Assembly: GCA_013350335.1 (NCBI GenBank)
Contig: CM023539.1
Coordinates: 31,358,631-31,422,630 of the forward strand
Direction of reading: 5' to 3'
From: Chimonanthus salicifolius
Taxonomy: Eukaryota > Streptophyta > Magnoliopsida > Laurales > Calycanthaceae
DNA: 64,000 nucleotides
The notes under the pieces: generated by a model
Databases searched by the model: none
What the model was told of the DNA's origin: nothing
What the model saw: the letters and a program-made list of their open reading frames with translations, nothing else
Made by a program: the position numbers and the translations under genes
In this document: positions 1 through 11,216 of the stretch, piece by piece
How the letters are laid out: each line of letters starts with the position of its first letter
How positions within the stretch are numbered: the stretch's first letter is position 1

Positions 1-1547
1 AAACCCTTTTAACACCCTTATTACATAATATGGATTTTATCCCTTAAAAAACATAAAATCACCACATCCTTTCATGGGGTTCGGCCATCCAAAGTGGCCG
101 AACCCTATGATCCAATTTCTACCCTTTTTTGACAGCATAAACCATGATCCAAACCTTTGATAGATTCGGCCATATGATGGCCGAATCAGGTTCCCTTAGT
201 CATTCCTTTTAACAAGTGTTTATTGAGCACTTACCAAAACTGCAACTCCTCCGATTCTTTCACTTCTTCTTGATCCTCTCCTTAGTCCTTCCTTCCTTCT
301 CCTTTAGCTAAGACTGATCTTGCTTGTAGACTCCTTGAAATGGTTTAGCCAAAGTATTGATTTGAGAGAGAGAGATAGAACTTTTGGCCTTGGATGATAG
401 TGATAACCTTGATGCCAAACTCCTTTGCTGAATTTTGTCTTGGTGAAAGGATCGGCCAAGGACTGATTTTGAGAGAGACAACCAGCTAATGTCCTTGGTC
501 TTGAGAGGTGAAACACGTCCAAGAGAGAGAGAGAGGGAGAGAGTGAAAATGAATACTCCTTTGGCTAATGAAATTCAGCCTAAGGTTGGCATTACATGTA
601 ACTCCCATACCCATTAACCAAAATCTTTTATGTTTACTTGGGGGTTTTATCTATGAAATGAATCTCCCAAAGCATCCAACGTCTCCCGTGGATTGCATTG
701 TGCAACCTCCCCTTATCTCCTCCTCTCATTAACGTCTCAAATGGGGGTTTCATCTTGAGATGAAATTTTTCCCTTCCTCCAACTTGTAGACTAGAATTTT
801 GAATTTGAAATGCCATAACCCCTTATGTAACTCCACCTCCCTTGATTCTCACCAATGCCCCATGTGTGGGTTTCATGCATGGAATAAAGGCTCCATACTA
901 TCCAACGTGCATAATACTTTTGGTTTTGAAACATAACCTCTCCATTTGGAGTTTCATGCAAGACATAACCGTCCCATGCAATTCCAACGTGTATATAGAT
1001 TTAAACTTTGAAATACAACACCCCACATATGTAACTCCCAAAACCACCACCCCATTCATTTCTTATGTAGGAGTTACATGCATGGAATTGCCTCTCCATG
1101 CAGCCAACGTGTGTAGTGGTTTTATTTTGAAACTACAAATCTTCTCCCTCACATTTACATTTACTCAACTTAATCATTTAATTCAACTCCATCTAAACTC
1201 AATCATTTATTTCAACTCAATCCAAACTCAATCATTTATTCCAACTCAATCCAAACTTAAACATTTAATTCATCCTAACCCAATTAAGCTTTGAGCTCAC
1301 CTAATGGTCAAACATGTCAACCATGACCCATTGAGTCCCAATTGGGTCCTTTGACCCTAATTAATCCCTTTGACCCTAATAAATGTACATTACCCATTTA
1401 ACTTAATTAAACCTTATACTAAGTACATTTGTCTTATTTGAACAATGGGCCCCACTATTTACTCATCTACGATCATATCCTTTTTAATTCATAACTCCAA
1501 TGATATTTTCATAAATATTGATATATTGAAAAATCTAGGGTATTACA
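1..1547 (-). repeat. 3' LTR of element B (partial, cut by window edge)
   Basis: Position 1 corresponds to 22,841 of the other B LTR and the two stay collinear to the LTR border. On the minus strand the LTR begins with TGTAATACCC, read leftward from 1,547. It contains TTCGGCCA/TGGCCGAA palindromes near 76-105 and 168-186. Plus-strand open frames in it (842-1,294 and the copy at 23,667-24,119) are antisense, low-complexity and look incidental. Confidence 0.9.
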
Positions 1548-1568
1548 ATACATCCTCTTTTTAAAATT
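1548..1568 (-). other. Polypurine tract of element B
   Basis: Read on the minus strand this is an A/G-rich run (AAAAAGAGGATG) directly before the LTR start TGTAATACCC. It is the expected plus-strand primer site of an LTR element and matches the polypurine tracts at 7,028, 16,768 and 30,722. Confidence 0.8.
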
Positions 1569-1608
1569 TTCGTCCCAAAAATCGAACGAAGTAGGATTCC
1601 AAAATAAA

Positions 1609-1944
1609 TCATACAAACAATTCAGGGTGAGTTGTTCTCATCTCCGATTCTTGTTCCCCAGTGGCTTCCTCAACACCATGTCGATCCCATACCACCTTGA
1701 CGAACTGAATCGCTCGGTTCCGCAACACCCTTTGCTCAGTCTCTATTATTCTGACAGGGTTCTCTACATAAGTCACATCACTTTGTACATCTATATCTTG
1801 TACATTCAATACATGCGACGGATCAGGATTGTACTTCCTCAGCATCGATATCTGAAACACATCGTGTAGAGATGCTAATTGTGAAGGAAGTGCCAACTGA
1901 TAAGCTACATCTCCCATCCTTCTTATAATTGAAAACGGTCCCAC
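1609..1944 (-). pseudogene. Element B integrase C-terminal end with chromodomain-like tail
   Basis: This 111-codon minus-strand frame encodes the end of a Ty3/gypsy integrase. It has the GPFSIIRRMGDVAYQLALP block, then the HDVF.ISMLRKYNPDPSHVL block, then a tail with RNRAIQFVKVVWDRHGVEEA and a final ESEMRTTHPELF. The tail resembles the chromodomain end of Tekay-clade chromoviruses, which is thought to steer integration to heterochromatin. The aromatic W in the usual ATWE motif is G here, and LE has become QE. The stop lies about 60 bp before the LTR. It is a fragment of a broken pol polyprotein, not a separate gene. Confidence 0.85.
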
Positions 1945-2056
1945 ATATCTTGGCTACAGTTTTCCCTTCTTTCCAAACCGCATGTGTCCCTTTCATGGCG
2001 AGACTTTTAAGAATACCATGTCCCCCACTTCAAATTCGAGAAACCTCCTCCTTTTG

Positions 2057-2368
2057 TTAGCATAGATCTTTTACCGATTCTGTGCAGTCAATAAGTGCTG
2101 ACGTATCAACTGAATTTGTGTTGTAGTCTCTGCGACTAGCTCCGGGTCCAATCAGTACAGGCTCGCCGGCCTCGGTCCAGCACACTGGTGACCTGCATGG
2201 TCTACCATATAAAGCCTCGAATGGGGCCATCTGAAGGCTTGCTTGGTAACTGTTATTATATGAGAACTCTACCAGCGGCAAGTGATCCTCCCATCCACCC
2301 TTGAAGTCTAGCATGCACGCTCTCAACATGTCCTCCAAGTGTTTGTATTGTTCTTTCCGACTGTCCAT
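2057..2368 (-). pseudogene. Element B integrase, region after the catalytic core
   Basis: The minus-strand frame begins within the end of the integrase core (EDMLRACMLDFKGGWEDHLP) and continues through VEFSYNNSYQASLQMAPFEA and LYGRPCRSPVCWTEAGEP. This block is strongly conserved in Ty3/gypsy integrases, and the same sequence is found at 16,000-16,200 and 29,960-30,140. A frameshift after GPGASRRD ends it. A further disrupted stretch (1,945-2,056) joins it to the C-terminal tail. Confidence 0.85.
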
Positions 2369-2391
2369 CAGTCTGTTGATGGAATGCTGTG

Positions 2392-2682
2392 CTAGTCAGT
2401 AGATCGGTCCCCATGGCCGACTGCATACTCTACCATACCCTGCCGGTGAAACTGGCCATCTCTATCAGACACTATAGTCCGAGGAATACCATGCAATCTG
2501 ACAATATCTCGGATGTACCGTCGTCCCAATGTCTCCGACGAATCTATCATCCTGATGGGTAAAAAGTGGGCCGACTTGGTCAATCGGTCTACCACAACCC
2601 ATATTTCATCGTTGCCCTTTGATGACTTAGGCAACCCTGTTACAAAATCCATGGAAATGTGCTCCCATTTCCATTCCGGCAC
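2392..2682 (-). pseudogene. Element B integrase catalytic core
   Basis: The frame opens with [20 protein letters not shown], which holds the first catalytic Asp (MDF). It continues with the [15 protein letters not shown] block and IVSDRDGQF, the second catalytic Asp region of the DDE triad. It then shifts frame just after the DRDGQF motif, so the catalytic Glu region is not in the same frame. The nearest intact relatives in this window are 15,561-15,971 and 29,621-29,869. Confidence 0.85.
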
Positions 2683-2725
2683 TGCTAAGGGTTTGAGTAA
2701 CCCTGGTGGCTTTTGATGTTCCGTC

Positions 2726-3223
2726 TTAACCTACTGACAAGTTAAGCAGTGTGCCACAAATTCTGCGACATCTCTTTTTGAGTCCGTGCCACCAATAATG
2801 CCGCTTCAGGTCGTGATACATCTTGGTGCTGCCCGGATGTATGGAGAGCTTGGTTTGATGTGCCTCAATCAACAACTCTTTTCTGCAGTTTTTTGGCACA
2901 TATATTCTTCCTCGGAATACAAGACCTTGTCCTGGTCGCAACTCCCATTCCGGTATGACTATGCTAGTAGACATCTTGGCCCATATCTCTTCTACTTCCG
3001 GATCTGTTCGTTGCTCTTGTTCAATCTTGGTAACCATGTTAGACCGTATGATTAAATTGTACATACTCCCATGGTTTGTGATATATAGATTGAACTCTCG
3101 AATGGTGTTCAACATCTCCCATTCTGTTCTGATCAGACATGCTACTGATGCATGTGATATGCGGCTGAGCGCATCCTGCCACATTGTTTGCCTTACCCGG
3201 ATGATATCGGAGCGCAAATTCAT
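2726..3223 (-). pseudogene. Element B RNase H end, connection and integrase zinc-binding region
   Basis: The frame holds [19 protein letters not shown], a linker with KIEQEQRTDPEVEEIWAKMS, and an H-H type zinc-binding entry (EAHQTKLSIHPGSTKMYHDL, then KRHYWWHGLKKRC). The Cys-x-x-Cys that completes the HHCC finger is lost to a frameshift after about 2,740. An overlapping frame at 3,039-3,242 holds the preceding [20 protein letters not shown] of the RNase H end, showing a second frameshift near 3,180. RNase H removes RNA from RNA:DNA hybrids, and the HHCC finger helps integrase bind DNA ends. Confidence 0.8.
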
Positions 3224-3551
3224 AATCCGCCAGATATTCCATCCAATCTGCGCTGCCTCAGGTTGAGCTCTTTTTGATCAAATAAGTATTTCAAGCTCTT
3301 ATGATCTAAAAATACTTCAAACTTCTCACCATATAAATAGTGTATCCAGCTTTTAAGAGCGAAGAGTACTACAGCTAATTCCAGATCATGTGTGGATAGA
3401 GGCGTTCATGAATTTTTAATTGTCTCGAACCATAAGCCACCACACGATCACGTTGCATGAGTGAACACCCCAGTCCCTCTCCTGATGCATCGCATTGTAC
3501 TTCATAACCTTTGCCCCTTTCCGGCAAAATTAAGATAGGAGCATTTGTAAG
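3224..3551 (-). pseudogene. Element B RNase H domain, degraded
   Basis: No long open frame remains, but minus-strand segments can be read as the [20 protein letters not shown] start of RNase H and the [13 protein letters not shown] and KSLKYFL blocks, in different frames. They are collinear with the intact RNase H of element A (14,800-15,150). The domain is present but has several small indels and at least one stop. Confidence 0.7.
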
Positions 3552-3983
3552 TCAATCTTTCAACTCTTCGAACCTTCGGTTGCACAGATCTGTCCACTCA
3601 TATTTGACTCCTTTCTGAGTGAGTCGAGTCAATGGAGATGCAATTTTGGAAAAGTCCATGATGAACTTCTTGTAATAACCAGCCAATCCCAAGAAACTGC
3701 GGATCTCGGTTACGTTCTTTGGCGTTTTCCATTCACTTACTGCCACTACCTTAGCCGGATCAACGGCTATACCGTCTGCTGTTATAACATGCCCCAAGAA
3801 TTTGACCTCAGATAGCCAAAATTCACATTTGCTTGCTTTGGCATACAGCTTGTTCTGTCTCAAAGTGTTCAAGACTATCCATAGGTGCTCAGCATGGTCT
3901 TCCTTACTTTTGGAAAAGATCAAAATATCATCAATAAACACAATTACAAACTGATCCAGGTACCGATGGAAGATCATGTTCAT
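3552..3983 (-). pseudogene. Element B reverse transcriptase, catalytic FIDD and thumb
   Basis: This 143-codon frame holds the second half of the RT. The catalytic box is [14 protein letters not shown] near 3,926-3,935 (FIDD, the gypsy version of YxDD). Downstream are [17 protein letters not shown] and [17 protein letters not shown]. It overlaps the preceding RT frame (3,931-4,959) in another phase, so a frameshift lies near 4,000, just before the catalytic box. Confidence 0.9.
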
Positions 3984-4959
3984 TAAATCCTATGAACACA
4001 GCCGGTGCATTGGTGAGTCCAAACAGCATGACTACAAACTCATATAGTCCATACCGCGTCCTGAAGGCTGTCTTCTCTATATCTTCCTCCCTAACCCGGA
4101 TTTGATGATAACCGGACATCAGATCAATCTTCGAAAAGTGACTGGAACCCCTCAATTGATCAAATAAATCATCGATCCTGGGCAAAGGGTACTTGTTCCG
4201 GACAGTTAGCTGATTCAGTTTCCGGTAGTCCACACACATTCGGAGTGAACCGTCCTTCTTCTTCACAAACAACACTGGTGCTCCCCAAGACGATGTGCTG
4301 TTTCGGATGCAACCCAGTCTAAGCAGTTCATAAATCTGCTTCTTTAACTCAGACATCTCTGCTGGTGCCATCCGATAGTGGGGTAATGATACTGGTGAAG
4401 TGCCAGGGTACAACTTGATTTCGAAATTTATCTCCCTCATAGGCTGCAAGCCAGGGAGTTCTTTTGGGAAGACATCCGCATATTCTTTCACTATTGCCGG
4501 GAGTTCAGTCACCGGTGTCTTGTTGATTCTGATACCGTTCAATACCAGATGATTCAACCCTTCTTGCAGTCCGCTTTGCTTGTCTGTACGAACTACATAT
4601 TGCTTCCCCTCGGGTGACCAAAATGCCATTCTGCGGCGATAACAATCAATATTGGCTTGAAAACTAGCCAACCAGTCCATGCTGAAGATAATATCGTACT
4701 CAGTCATGTCGAGTACCAGATAATTGAACTCAAATCTGAGTCTAGCGAGTTCAGTATTAACTGTCGTGCATATGAGTCCCAAAGAAGTGTCTCTGACAGG
4801 GGATACAATTGTGAGTGTTGTGGACAATTTTTGAACTAGAGTTCCAGTGGCAGTTATAAATGATGCAGATATAGAGGAGTGTGATGCTCCAGAATCAAAT
4901 AGTGCATATGCATAGGAACTACTGACAACAGCCATACCTTGAATCACAGAATGATCCAC
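3931..4959 (-). pseudogene. Element B protease and first half of reverse transcriptase
   Basis: This is the longest surviving frame of B (342 codons). It opens with the aspartic protease, whose active site LFDSGASHS lies near 4,885-4,900, followed by [19 protein letters not shown] of the protease end. RT follows: [35 protein letters not shown], then [13 protein letters not shown] with the first catalytic Asp. It ends in shifted sequence after [10 protein letters not shown]. The first residue of this frame is not a true start, because protease is made as part of a polyprotein. Confidence 0.9.
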
Positions 4960-5026
4960 ATCCTCTAGAGGAGCTAGAGTAAATAGTCATCCAGATCCAA
5001 TAGGATTAGGCGCCCAGCCCGCCTGG

Positions 5027-5293
5027 TTATATGTCCTGTCCTCCTCGGGAGTTAGCTAGCCTAGTTGGTGGACGGAATGATCCTCTAGAATAAGAGAGCT
5101 TGTTGAGCTTTGGACAATCCCTCTTGAAGTGACCCGGCTGATCACAGTGAAAGCAGCTGTTCACCCCTCTGAATGACTGAGTGACTGATGCAGATGGGGA
5201 GGGCTGGTTGGGACGAAAGTCCCCCCGTGGACCCAGTAGATGGTGAGGGTCTACTGAAGTTCGGTCGGAACCTCTTGTTGGGCTGGAACCCAC
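5027..5293 (-). pseudogene. Element B gag nucleocapsid zinc knuckle
   Basis: The frame contains the CCHC knuckle CFHCDQPGHFKRDC (CX2CX4HX4C), which binds RNA, followed by a Ser/Arg/Gly-rich tail (SYSRGSFRPPTRLANSRGG). It overlaps the capsid frame in another phase near 5,270, showing a frameshift between capsid and nucleocapsid. Confidence 0.9.
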
Positions 5294-5868
5294 CCCTTCC
5301 CACTTAGAGCTCGGCGGTTGTCAAACCACACCATCTCATTCAACTCTCGCTCTGCTATAGTGGCCTTGCTGACCACCTCAGCCAGTGTGGCTGCCTTGAA
5401 TATGGATACTTTGGCCCTGATGTTTGGCCGTAGACCCCTCTCAAACTTCTGTGCCCTGCGGTGTTCCGTATCCACCATATAAAATGCATAGCAGGATAGA
5501 CTGAGGAATTCACGGTGATACTCCGCCACTGTCATAGAGCCTTGTACCAAGGATAGAAAAGCTTGAATGTGACGTTCCTTCTCCTCCTCAGGAAAATACT
5601 GATCTAGAAAGGTAGCTGAGAACCATTCCCACGTCATTCTAGTCCTTTCCCTTTCCAGCATAAGTGCTTGCTGTTTTTCAATAACCTCCCACAATTTGCC
5701 AGCATTCTCGATCAGTTGGGATGTAGCCAGCAGAATCTTGTCAGTATGACTCGAGCTCTGAAGTAGGGTCAAGATCTGAGTGATCTTCTTCAGCCAATGC
5801 TCTGCTCCGACAGCCCCTTCCTTTCCCTTGAGGTAGGGAGGGCGCTGCTGCTGGAAATCTCTAACCAT
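5251..5868 (-). pseudogene. Element B gag capsid (retrotransposon gag domain)
   Basis: The minus-strand frame of 205 codons begins MVRDFQQQRPPYLKGKEG and holds the typical plant retrotransposon gag domain: LLATSQLIENAGKLWE, MTWEWFSATFLDQYFPEEE, VQGSMTVAEYHREFLSLS and FERGLRPNIRAKV. It would form the virus-like particle shell. The Met at 5,868 is internal, since the gag N-terminus lies upstream at 6,212 in another frame. Confidence 0.9.
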
Positions 5869-6032
5869 GTTCGGTTACTGGCGTCACTAGAACTTTCACT
5901 TTCATTCATATGCTATTGGAGTATAAAAGTCACCACTGCTTGAACTAAGCTCTGTAGTTCAGGCGGCACTTGTGGTATATGTACACCGTTGTTCCCCTCT
6001 TCCTCCTTCCGAGATGAGTGTTCACGCTCCTC

Positions 6033-6212
6033 TCACTGAGAGTGATGTGACTCTTCCTCATAGTGTGATTTTTCATGTAGGGATTGCTCCTTCTTAGGTT
6101 GAGATACCTCCTTCTCAGGTTGAGATCTTTCCCTCCCTTCCTCATACTGAATGAGTGGTATCTCTTTTTCCTTCCCTTTCTTGCTTTGTGAGATCTTTTT
6201 CTTTGGAGCCAT
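6033..6212 (-). pseudogene. Element B gag N-terminus
   Basis: The ATG at 6,212 opens MAPKKKISQSKKGKEKEIP, then a highly charged Glu/Lys/Ser/His stretch ending at a stop at 6,033. The basic start matches the gag starts of A (MAPQKK at 11,979) and C (MPPRRRR at 26,241). A frameshift separates it from the capsid part, and an overlapping frame (5,945-6,145) carries part of the charged linker. Confidence 0.75.
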
Positions 6213-6305
6213 TTTCCCTAAGTCATAAGAAAACAATATTGTCTTCGTTTCCTCGTACAATTTGTGTTATCACTGTTTTGGGAAGATTTCCAAATAAGCA
6301 CTCTT
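6213..6305 (-). other. Element B leader, gag-proximal piece
   Basis: Non-coding leader just upstream of gag. Read on the minus strand it contains AGAGTGCTTATTTGG and AAATCTTCCCAAAAC, which match the leader of A near 11,085-11,115 and C near 26,150-26,170. The sequence then switches abruptly to plus-strand integrase sequence of element A. Confidence 0.8.
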
Positions 6306-6983
6306 GGACCACTTACCACTGGTGGAGTTCTTGTATAATAACAGCTATCAGGCAAGTCTTCAGATGGCTCCATACGAGGCGTTATATAGTAGATCGTGTA
6401 GGTCGCCAGTGTGTTGGATAGAGGCTGGAGAGCCTGCATTGATCAGATCGGAACTAGTCGCAGACACTACTGCACAAATTAAGTTGATACGTCAACACTT
6501 ATTGACTGCACAGAGTCGGCAGAAAGAGTTATGCTGATAAAAGGAGACGGTTTCTGGAATTTGAAGTGGGAGATTTGGTATTTTTAAAGGTCTCGCGGAA
6601 AGGGCACATGAGGTTTGGCAAGAAAGGAAAACTGTCGCCAAGATATGTGGGACCGTTTTCCATCATAAGAAGGATGGGGGATGTAGCTTATCAGATCTCA
6701 CTCCCATTCGCAATTAGCAGCCCTACACGATGTGTTTCATGTGTCGATGCTAAGGAAATACAATCCGGATCCGTCCCATGTTTTAAATGTTCAAGATATT
6801 GAAGTACAAAGTGACGTGACATACGTCGAGAAGCCGGTCAGAATAGTGGAGACCGAACAAAGGGTGTTGCGAAACAGAGCGATTCAGTTCGTAAAAGTGG
6901 TATGGGACCGTCGTGGTGATGAAGAGGCCACATGGGAACTTGAATCGGAGATGAGAACAGCTCACGCCGAATTATTTATGTAA
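6306..6983 (+). pseudogene. Extra truncated copy of element A integrase 3' end
   Basis: Nearly identical to 16,043-16,720 and of the same net length. It encodes PLVEFLYNNSYQASLQMAP, the GKKGKLSPRYVGPFSIIRRM block (frame 6,566-6,802), and the SMLRKYNPDPSHVL plus chromodomain-like tail (6,732-6,983). An extra A near 6,525 and paired small indels near 6,708-6,720 shift the frame relative to the copy at 16,043. It starts abruptly at 6,306 inside the integrase region. It implies that the LTR at 7,047 once served as the 3' LTR of a further upstream copy. Confidence 0.85.
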
Positions 6984-7027
6984 TTTAATTTGAGAACCCT
7001 ACTTCACTCGATTTTCAGGACGAAAAT

Positions 7028-7046
7028 TTTAAAAAGAGGGTTATAT
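7028..7046 (+). other. Polypurine tract before element A left LTR
   Basis: TTTTAAAAAGAGGGTTATAT directly precedes the LTR start TGTAACACCC. It is the same as the tract before the right LTR at 16,768, which confirms that internal sequence, not flanking DNA, lies left of this LTR. Confidence 0.85.
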
Positions 7047-10000
7047 TGTAACACCCTAGTTTCTCAATGAAGTGGAAAATTACGAAAATGACCCTGAGTT
7101 GTTAAATTAATTATTCTGTGATGTTAAGTAAGGAAATAGTGGGGCCCATTGCTCAAATTAAAATGATATGAGCATATTATGAATGTTAAGTTTGATTGGT
7201 TAGGTAATTTACATCAATTGGGTCAAAAATGGCTAAATGGGTCAAAGGGTCCAAATGGGACCCATCAGGTCAAAATGGATGATTTGACCGTTTTATGAAC
7301 TTAAATTAAATGGGGTTAGGCTGATTTGATTGGAAATCAAGTGGACGGAAAAATGGGTAGGCCTGATCCATATGTAAAAATCAATTACAAATGACCAAAA
7401 TATCATAATTGGGTCATGGAGGCAAAAACGGGTCAAGGAACTAAAGGTGGACCCAACGGGTCGAGTTGACTATGGTTGACCGTGTGGACCCTCAAGGGAG
7501 CTAAAATATGAGTTAAATCAGTTGAGTGGGACTGAAGTGAGTTGGAATTAAATCAAGTAGTGAGTCAACACATGTGCATTAAATGAAATGCATTAAGTAT
7601 GTGAGTTGGGTGAGTTGAGATGGAAATCTAAATATCCTTGAGTTCAAGTGAGTCAAAAGGGAAATTGAAGGGGCTGTAAAATCAGTGAGTTGAGTGGAAA
7701 TTTGAAGAGGTTGGCTGGTCTCAAACCAACCAAAACAAGTCCCACACGTTGGGGACTTGTTTTGGTGAGTTCCATATTGAATGATAAATGCAAATGATGG
7801 GTTTGAGATGAGTTACATGGAAATCTGAATGGCTACATGGGAAGGTGCCAAGGGGTGCCTTGGATGGCACCCAATGCCCATCGATTTTATTAAGAAGTTA
7901 TGAGGGAATTGTGAGGTCATGGTGGCTGAAATGCAAAAACAATGAACCCCAAGGTTAGCCGATTTTTATCATTGCAAACCCAAGTTTTTTTCCCATCTCT
8001 TTCTCCCTCTCTCCAATTCGTGTTGTTGGCTGGAGCAGCAGAGGTTTCTGGCACCAGTTATTCAAGCTTAAACCAGCAAGGAATTAAGGAAGAAAAGAAG
8101 AAATAAAAGGAAGAAGGCAAAGAGCAAAGGCAATAGGAAGAGCTTGGAATTTGGTAAGTGTTTCATGGACTTTTGGATTAATAAAATGGGTGTGTATTGG
8201 GTCATGGTTATGGCTGAATATACCAAGGTTTTAACCTTCATTAATGGAGGTTTAGAAATGGTAAAGATGACCATTGGGTTCGGCCACCATGAAGGGCCGA
8301 ACCCCATGTGAAAGATTGCTTGGTTTTCATGTTTTGGAAACATGAAAACCATGGGTTTTATGGACTGATTTTTGGGTTTGATTTAAGAATCAAATACATG
8401 TTATTGAAAGGATTATAAACCTGCATCTGAATGTCAGAAAAGGCTGAAGTTTTTATGGTCTAAATCAGTGGATTAAAAGATGGAAATGGACCATTGGGTT
8501 CGGCCACTTTGCATGGCCGAACCCCATGGAAACAAGTGGTTGATGTTGATGGCTTTTGGAAATTAAAACCATATAAAATTGGGACTGTTATTAGATGTTA
8601 GTGTTAGTTTTAAAATCACGTTTTAAGAAGGTTAAAACATGAATATGGATGATTGATTCAGACCTAAGATAAATGATTGATTGTTTCAAAACCAAAGGTC
8701 ATAGTGTTCGGCCAATGAGCATGGCCGAACCCTATGAAATTGGGTTGGTTTTTAGATGAATTTTTAAAGGGTTGAACTCGGTAATAATATGTTGTTATTA
8801 CATGATGATTGGAGGTTTAAAAATAGTGAAAATAATCATTACCATGGAGGGCCGAACTCCATGTAAAATATTGTTGGTTTCCATGTTGTGAAACATGGAA
8901 ACCATGGACTTTTATGGACTGTTTGGATGAATTTAATTAGATGGTTTCTCAGTGGTTTAAAGGCAGCAATATGATACTAATATTGCATGTTTAAATAACG
9001 CCTAAGGCATGTGTGAAAGATCAAAACATGGACATAGGGTTCGGCCACCTTGGATGGCCAAACCCCATGTAAGTAAGTAATGGGTTTTGGTGAAGTTTAA
9101 ATGACTGTTTTGGTGGTTGGTTATGTGGCTGAACCATGTGTAATTCATGGTTGGGTTAGCATGATTAAATCATGAATAATCATGGGAAGTTGAGGGATCA
9201 ATCAGATCATGTGAACCCCATGTAAGTAAGTAATGGGTTTTGGTGAAGTTTAAATGACTGTTTTGGTGGTTGGTTATGTGGCTGAACCATGTGTAATTCA
9301 TGGTTGGTTTAGCATGATTAAATCATGAATAATCATGGGAAGTTGAGGGATCAATCAGATCAAGTGAACCCCATGGATTGCTTTAGGGTTTTTATTTGAT
9401 TTACATGGAGTAGTGTTGGTAGATAAAAATGAGGATTGGAACCAAGTGATTTGAATGGTTGTGAAGGGATTAAGAAATACAAATTGGATTGGTAGGGTTC
9501 GGCCAAGTAGTATGGCCGAACCCCACTAAGGTAGATTACTTTGATGAACTTTGATTATGAGCAAGATTAGACATTGGTTAGACCAATGGCAAATCTGTGA
9601 ATACAAGCCAAATGAAAAGATTGATCAAAGGACTTATAAGATGTTTTAGGTCTCATATGTGGATGGACATGTAAATGAGAGTATGATTTACTTATTGTTG
9701 CATAATAAGGTACCAAAAGTTGAACGACGAGCGAGTCGTGACCAGGTGAAGCTCAAAAAGGAACAGACACTTAAGCAAAGTTTAAGTAGGTTTCCTACCT
9801 ACTTGTAACCACGGTTTTACCCCAGTTTTCTTATGAGACTCTTGTTTTATTATCTGTGTTTCAAATGATATATTATGCATTAACAAATGGCATACAGGCA
9901 TTGACATCTCATGCATAGACATGGGATTATGAATGAGGTTCTACAGTGTTTCAAGTTATGAGTTACGTCTTCCTCGGTGGTGCAAGTCACGCCAGGAGGA

Positions 10001-10769
10001 GTAACATGATGATCATAGTCACATTGGTCTCCTTAGGCGATGAGAGTCCCGCCAGGAGGACTAATAAGTGATATGAATCAAGTCAATGATGAAGAGATGA
10101 AAGTGTGTTATAATTTACCTTGTCGGTGCAAGGCACGTCAAGTGATGGCTATGAATGTACATGGTGGGGGATGCTCATTGCATGCGCATACATCATAGCA
10201 TTGTTTTACCTGTTTTTGATGATCATGTAATATGATATATATATATATATATGCATGTTTTATATGCTAACATGTGGTAGCCCTGATTCGGGAACCTACT
10301 AGGCGCGTTGATCTAACGCCTAATTCTATCCTCAGAGGAGAATGCAGGTACAAGGAAAGGGAAGGAAAAGGTCGTTGACCGGGAGGGGATGCCAAGCCTA
10401 AGCGCTTGAATGATGGACTGGACTACTTTATATTATTGTCATTTGAATACTTTTGTTGGACATGTAATAATTCATTACTTGCTATAGTTTGATTAGGTTA
10501 ATAACCTTTGGATCGTTGATTTATCTTAATTAATGTCTGAGACTGTTACTTGCTATCTAGTCTTTCTATTCCGCATGTTGATGTTAGCTCCATGTGTGAT
10601 TCATAATTATGGTCTATTCCATGTACACATGGGTGGCCAGTTAAGGTTCAGACTTGAGTAGTCTGAACTTAACTCACGTCGTGACGCCCCCCGCTCTCTT
10701 TCGATGTTTTATTATTATTTAAAAAAAAAAATTAGACTCTGAAATTCTCGGAAAGGGCGGGGCGTTACA
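7047..10769 (+). repeat. Element A left LTR
   Basis: 3,723 bp from TGTAACACCC to GGGGCGTTACA. It holds five clear GGGTTCGGCCA/TGGCCGAACCC palindromes (about 8,278, 8,497, 8,706, 9,028 and 9,496) and a degenerate one near 8,845. It also has a 153-bp direct duplication (9,061 and 9,214), an (AT)9 run at 10,235-10,252, and the conserved CCTACT(A/G)GGCGCGTTGA hairpin at 10,295-10,320. The right LTR is a close match over its full length. Confidence 0.95.
9061..9366 (+). repeat. Two-copy 153-bp tandem duplication in element A left LTR
   Basis: Copies start at AACCCCATGTAAGTAAGTAA (9,061 and 9,214). The same duplication is in the right LTR (18,808 and 18,961), so it was present in the element before insertion. 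Confidence 0.9.
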
Positions 10770-10771
10770 AT

Positions 10772-10783
10772 TGGTATCAGAGC
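10772..10783 (+). other. Primer binding site of element A
   Basis: TGGTATCAGAGC lies two bases after the end of the LTR. It is complementary to the 3' end of initiator Met-tRNA, as usual for plant gypsy elements. It primes minus-strand DNA synthesis. Confidence 0.9.
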
Positions 10784-11216
10784 GAAACTGGGAAGTTGAA
10801 TCATCAAAGTAAGATTAAGACGGTTTCATGTCTCACTGACGGATAAGAATCCCAACTGACCGACTCTTCGGAGTCCGCTGACTGGGGGCCGGATTAATTT
10901 ACTTCGAGTGACTCGGACTGAACAATCAATCTGAAAACGACAATGAAAGATAGAAAAGTAAAGTACAGTCATCATAACTGGATATATCAAACATAGCATA
11001 GTAGGATGAAGTCCCCTGAAACTCCCACACTGAAAAACAAACAACAGGAAATTTAGAGATTTCCCCAAAAACAAAAGAAAACAAAGAGTGTTGATTTGGC
11101 AATCTTCCCAAACAAAGTACATGATATTATGCATGATCAAATTCCTTGAAAACCAAGAGTGGTTAATTTAGAATTATTGTTGAATATTTTTGTGTTTGAA
11201 ATGATGTGGCACAGAT

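Noticed and set aside
842..1294. 150-codon plus-strand open frame in the B 3' LTR, also at 23,667-24,119
   Set aside because: Both lie antisense in LTRs of the same element. They share sequence because the LTRs do. Composition is low-complexity (Asn/His/Pro/Ile) and no promoter or domain is visible.
8068..8352. 94-codon minus-strand frame in the A left LTR, repeated at 17,804-18,088
   Set aside because: Duplicate only because of the paired LTRs. It is hydrophobic simple sequence with no domain.
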